Source: Pseudomonadota bacterium (lineage in GTDB: Bacteria; Pseudomonadota; Alphaproteobacteria; Caulobacterales; Caulobacteraceae). From it: DNA of 5,814 nt. Within the stretch, counting starts at the first letter, position 1; each line of letters starts with the position of its first letter. Below, piece after piece: positions 5,799 to 5,814 of this stretch. The translations under genes were made by a program, and so were the position numbers. A model generated the notes under the pieces. It was not told the origin of the DNA, ran no database searches, and worked only from the letters and a program-made list of their open reading frames with translations. The stretch covers positions 1 to 5,814 of the forward strand of contig JAEYTM010000002.1 of NCBI GenBank assembly GCA_023434015.1, in the 5' to 3' direction.

Positions 5799-5814
5799 TG
5801 GACCGCTCAGCGGC

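Overview
The window is high-GC, densely coded proteobacterial DNA. It most likely comes from an alphaproteobacterium of the Caulobacterales type (Caulobacter/Phenylobacterium-like). The support is an S4 ribosomal protein with no zinc-binding cysteines, a eukaryote-like NADP-isocitrate dehydrogenase, very short intergenic gaps and strong GC bias at third positions. The genus is an inference from protein character; no database search was possible.

Layout. Four genes lie on the minus strand over the left 3.4 kb and two on the plus strand over the right 2.4 kb. From the left edge on the minus strand there is: the N-terminal 325 residues of an exported c-type-cytochrome protein of the DUF1587/DUF1592 (planctomycete-cytochrome-like) kind; rpsD (30S protein S4), with a clear terminator and a plausible sigma-70 promoter; a small exported NTF2/SnoaL-like protein; and trmJ (tRNA 2'-O-methyltransferase). 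On the plus strand there is a predicted lipoprotein of the class A beta-lactamase superfamily, then icd (NADP-dependent isocitrate dehydrogenase), which ends in a strong intrinsic terminator.

The genes do not form one pathway. rpsD and trmJ serve translation and tRNA modification, icd serves the TCA cycle and NADPH supply, and the beta-lactamase-like and NTF2-like proteins are predicted to act beyond the inner membrane. This looks like a mostly ordinary chromosomal region; no mobile element, CRISPR array or tRNA was seen.

The less ordinary details are these: trmJ and the beta-lactamase-like gene start divergently on one CATG, so their start codons overlap; the beta-lactamase-like protein appears to carry about 33 extra residues in its omega loop and ExxxQ in place of ExxxN; three mutually exclusive hairpins lie in front of the NTF2-like gene; a GANTC site overlaps the predicted rpsD -35 box; and an inverted repeat spans the predicted promoter of the cytochrome gene.
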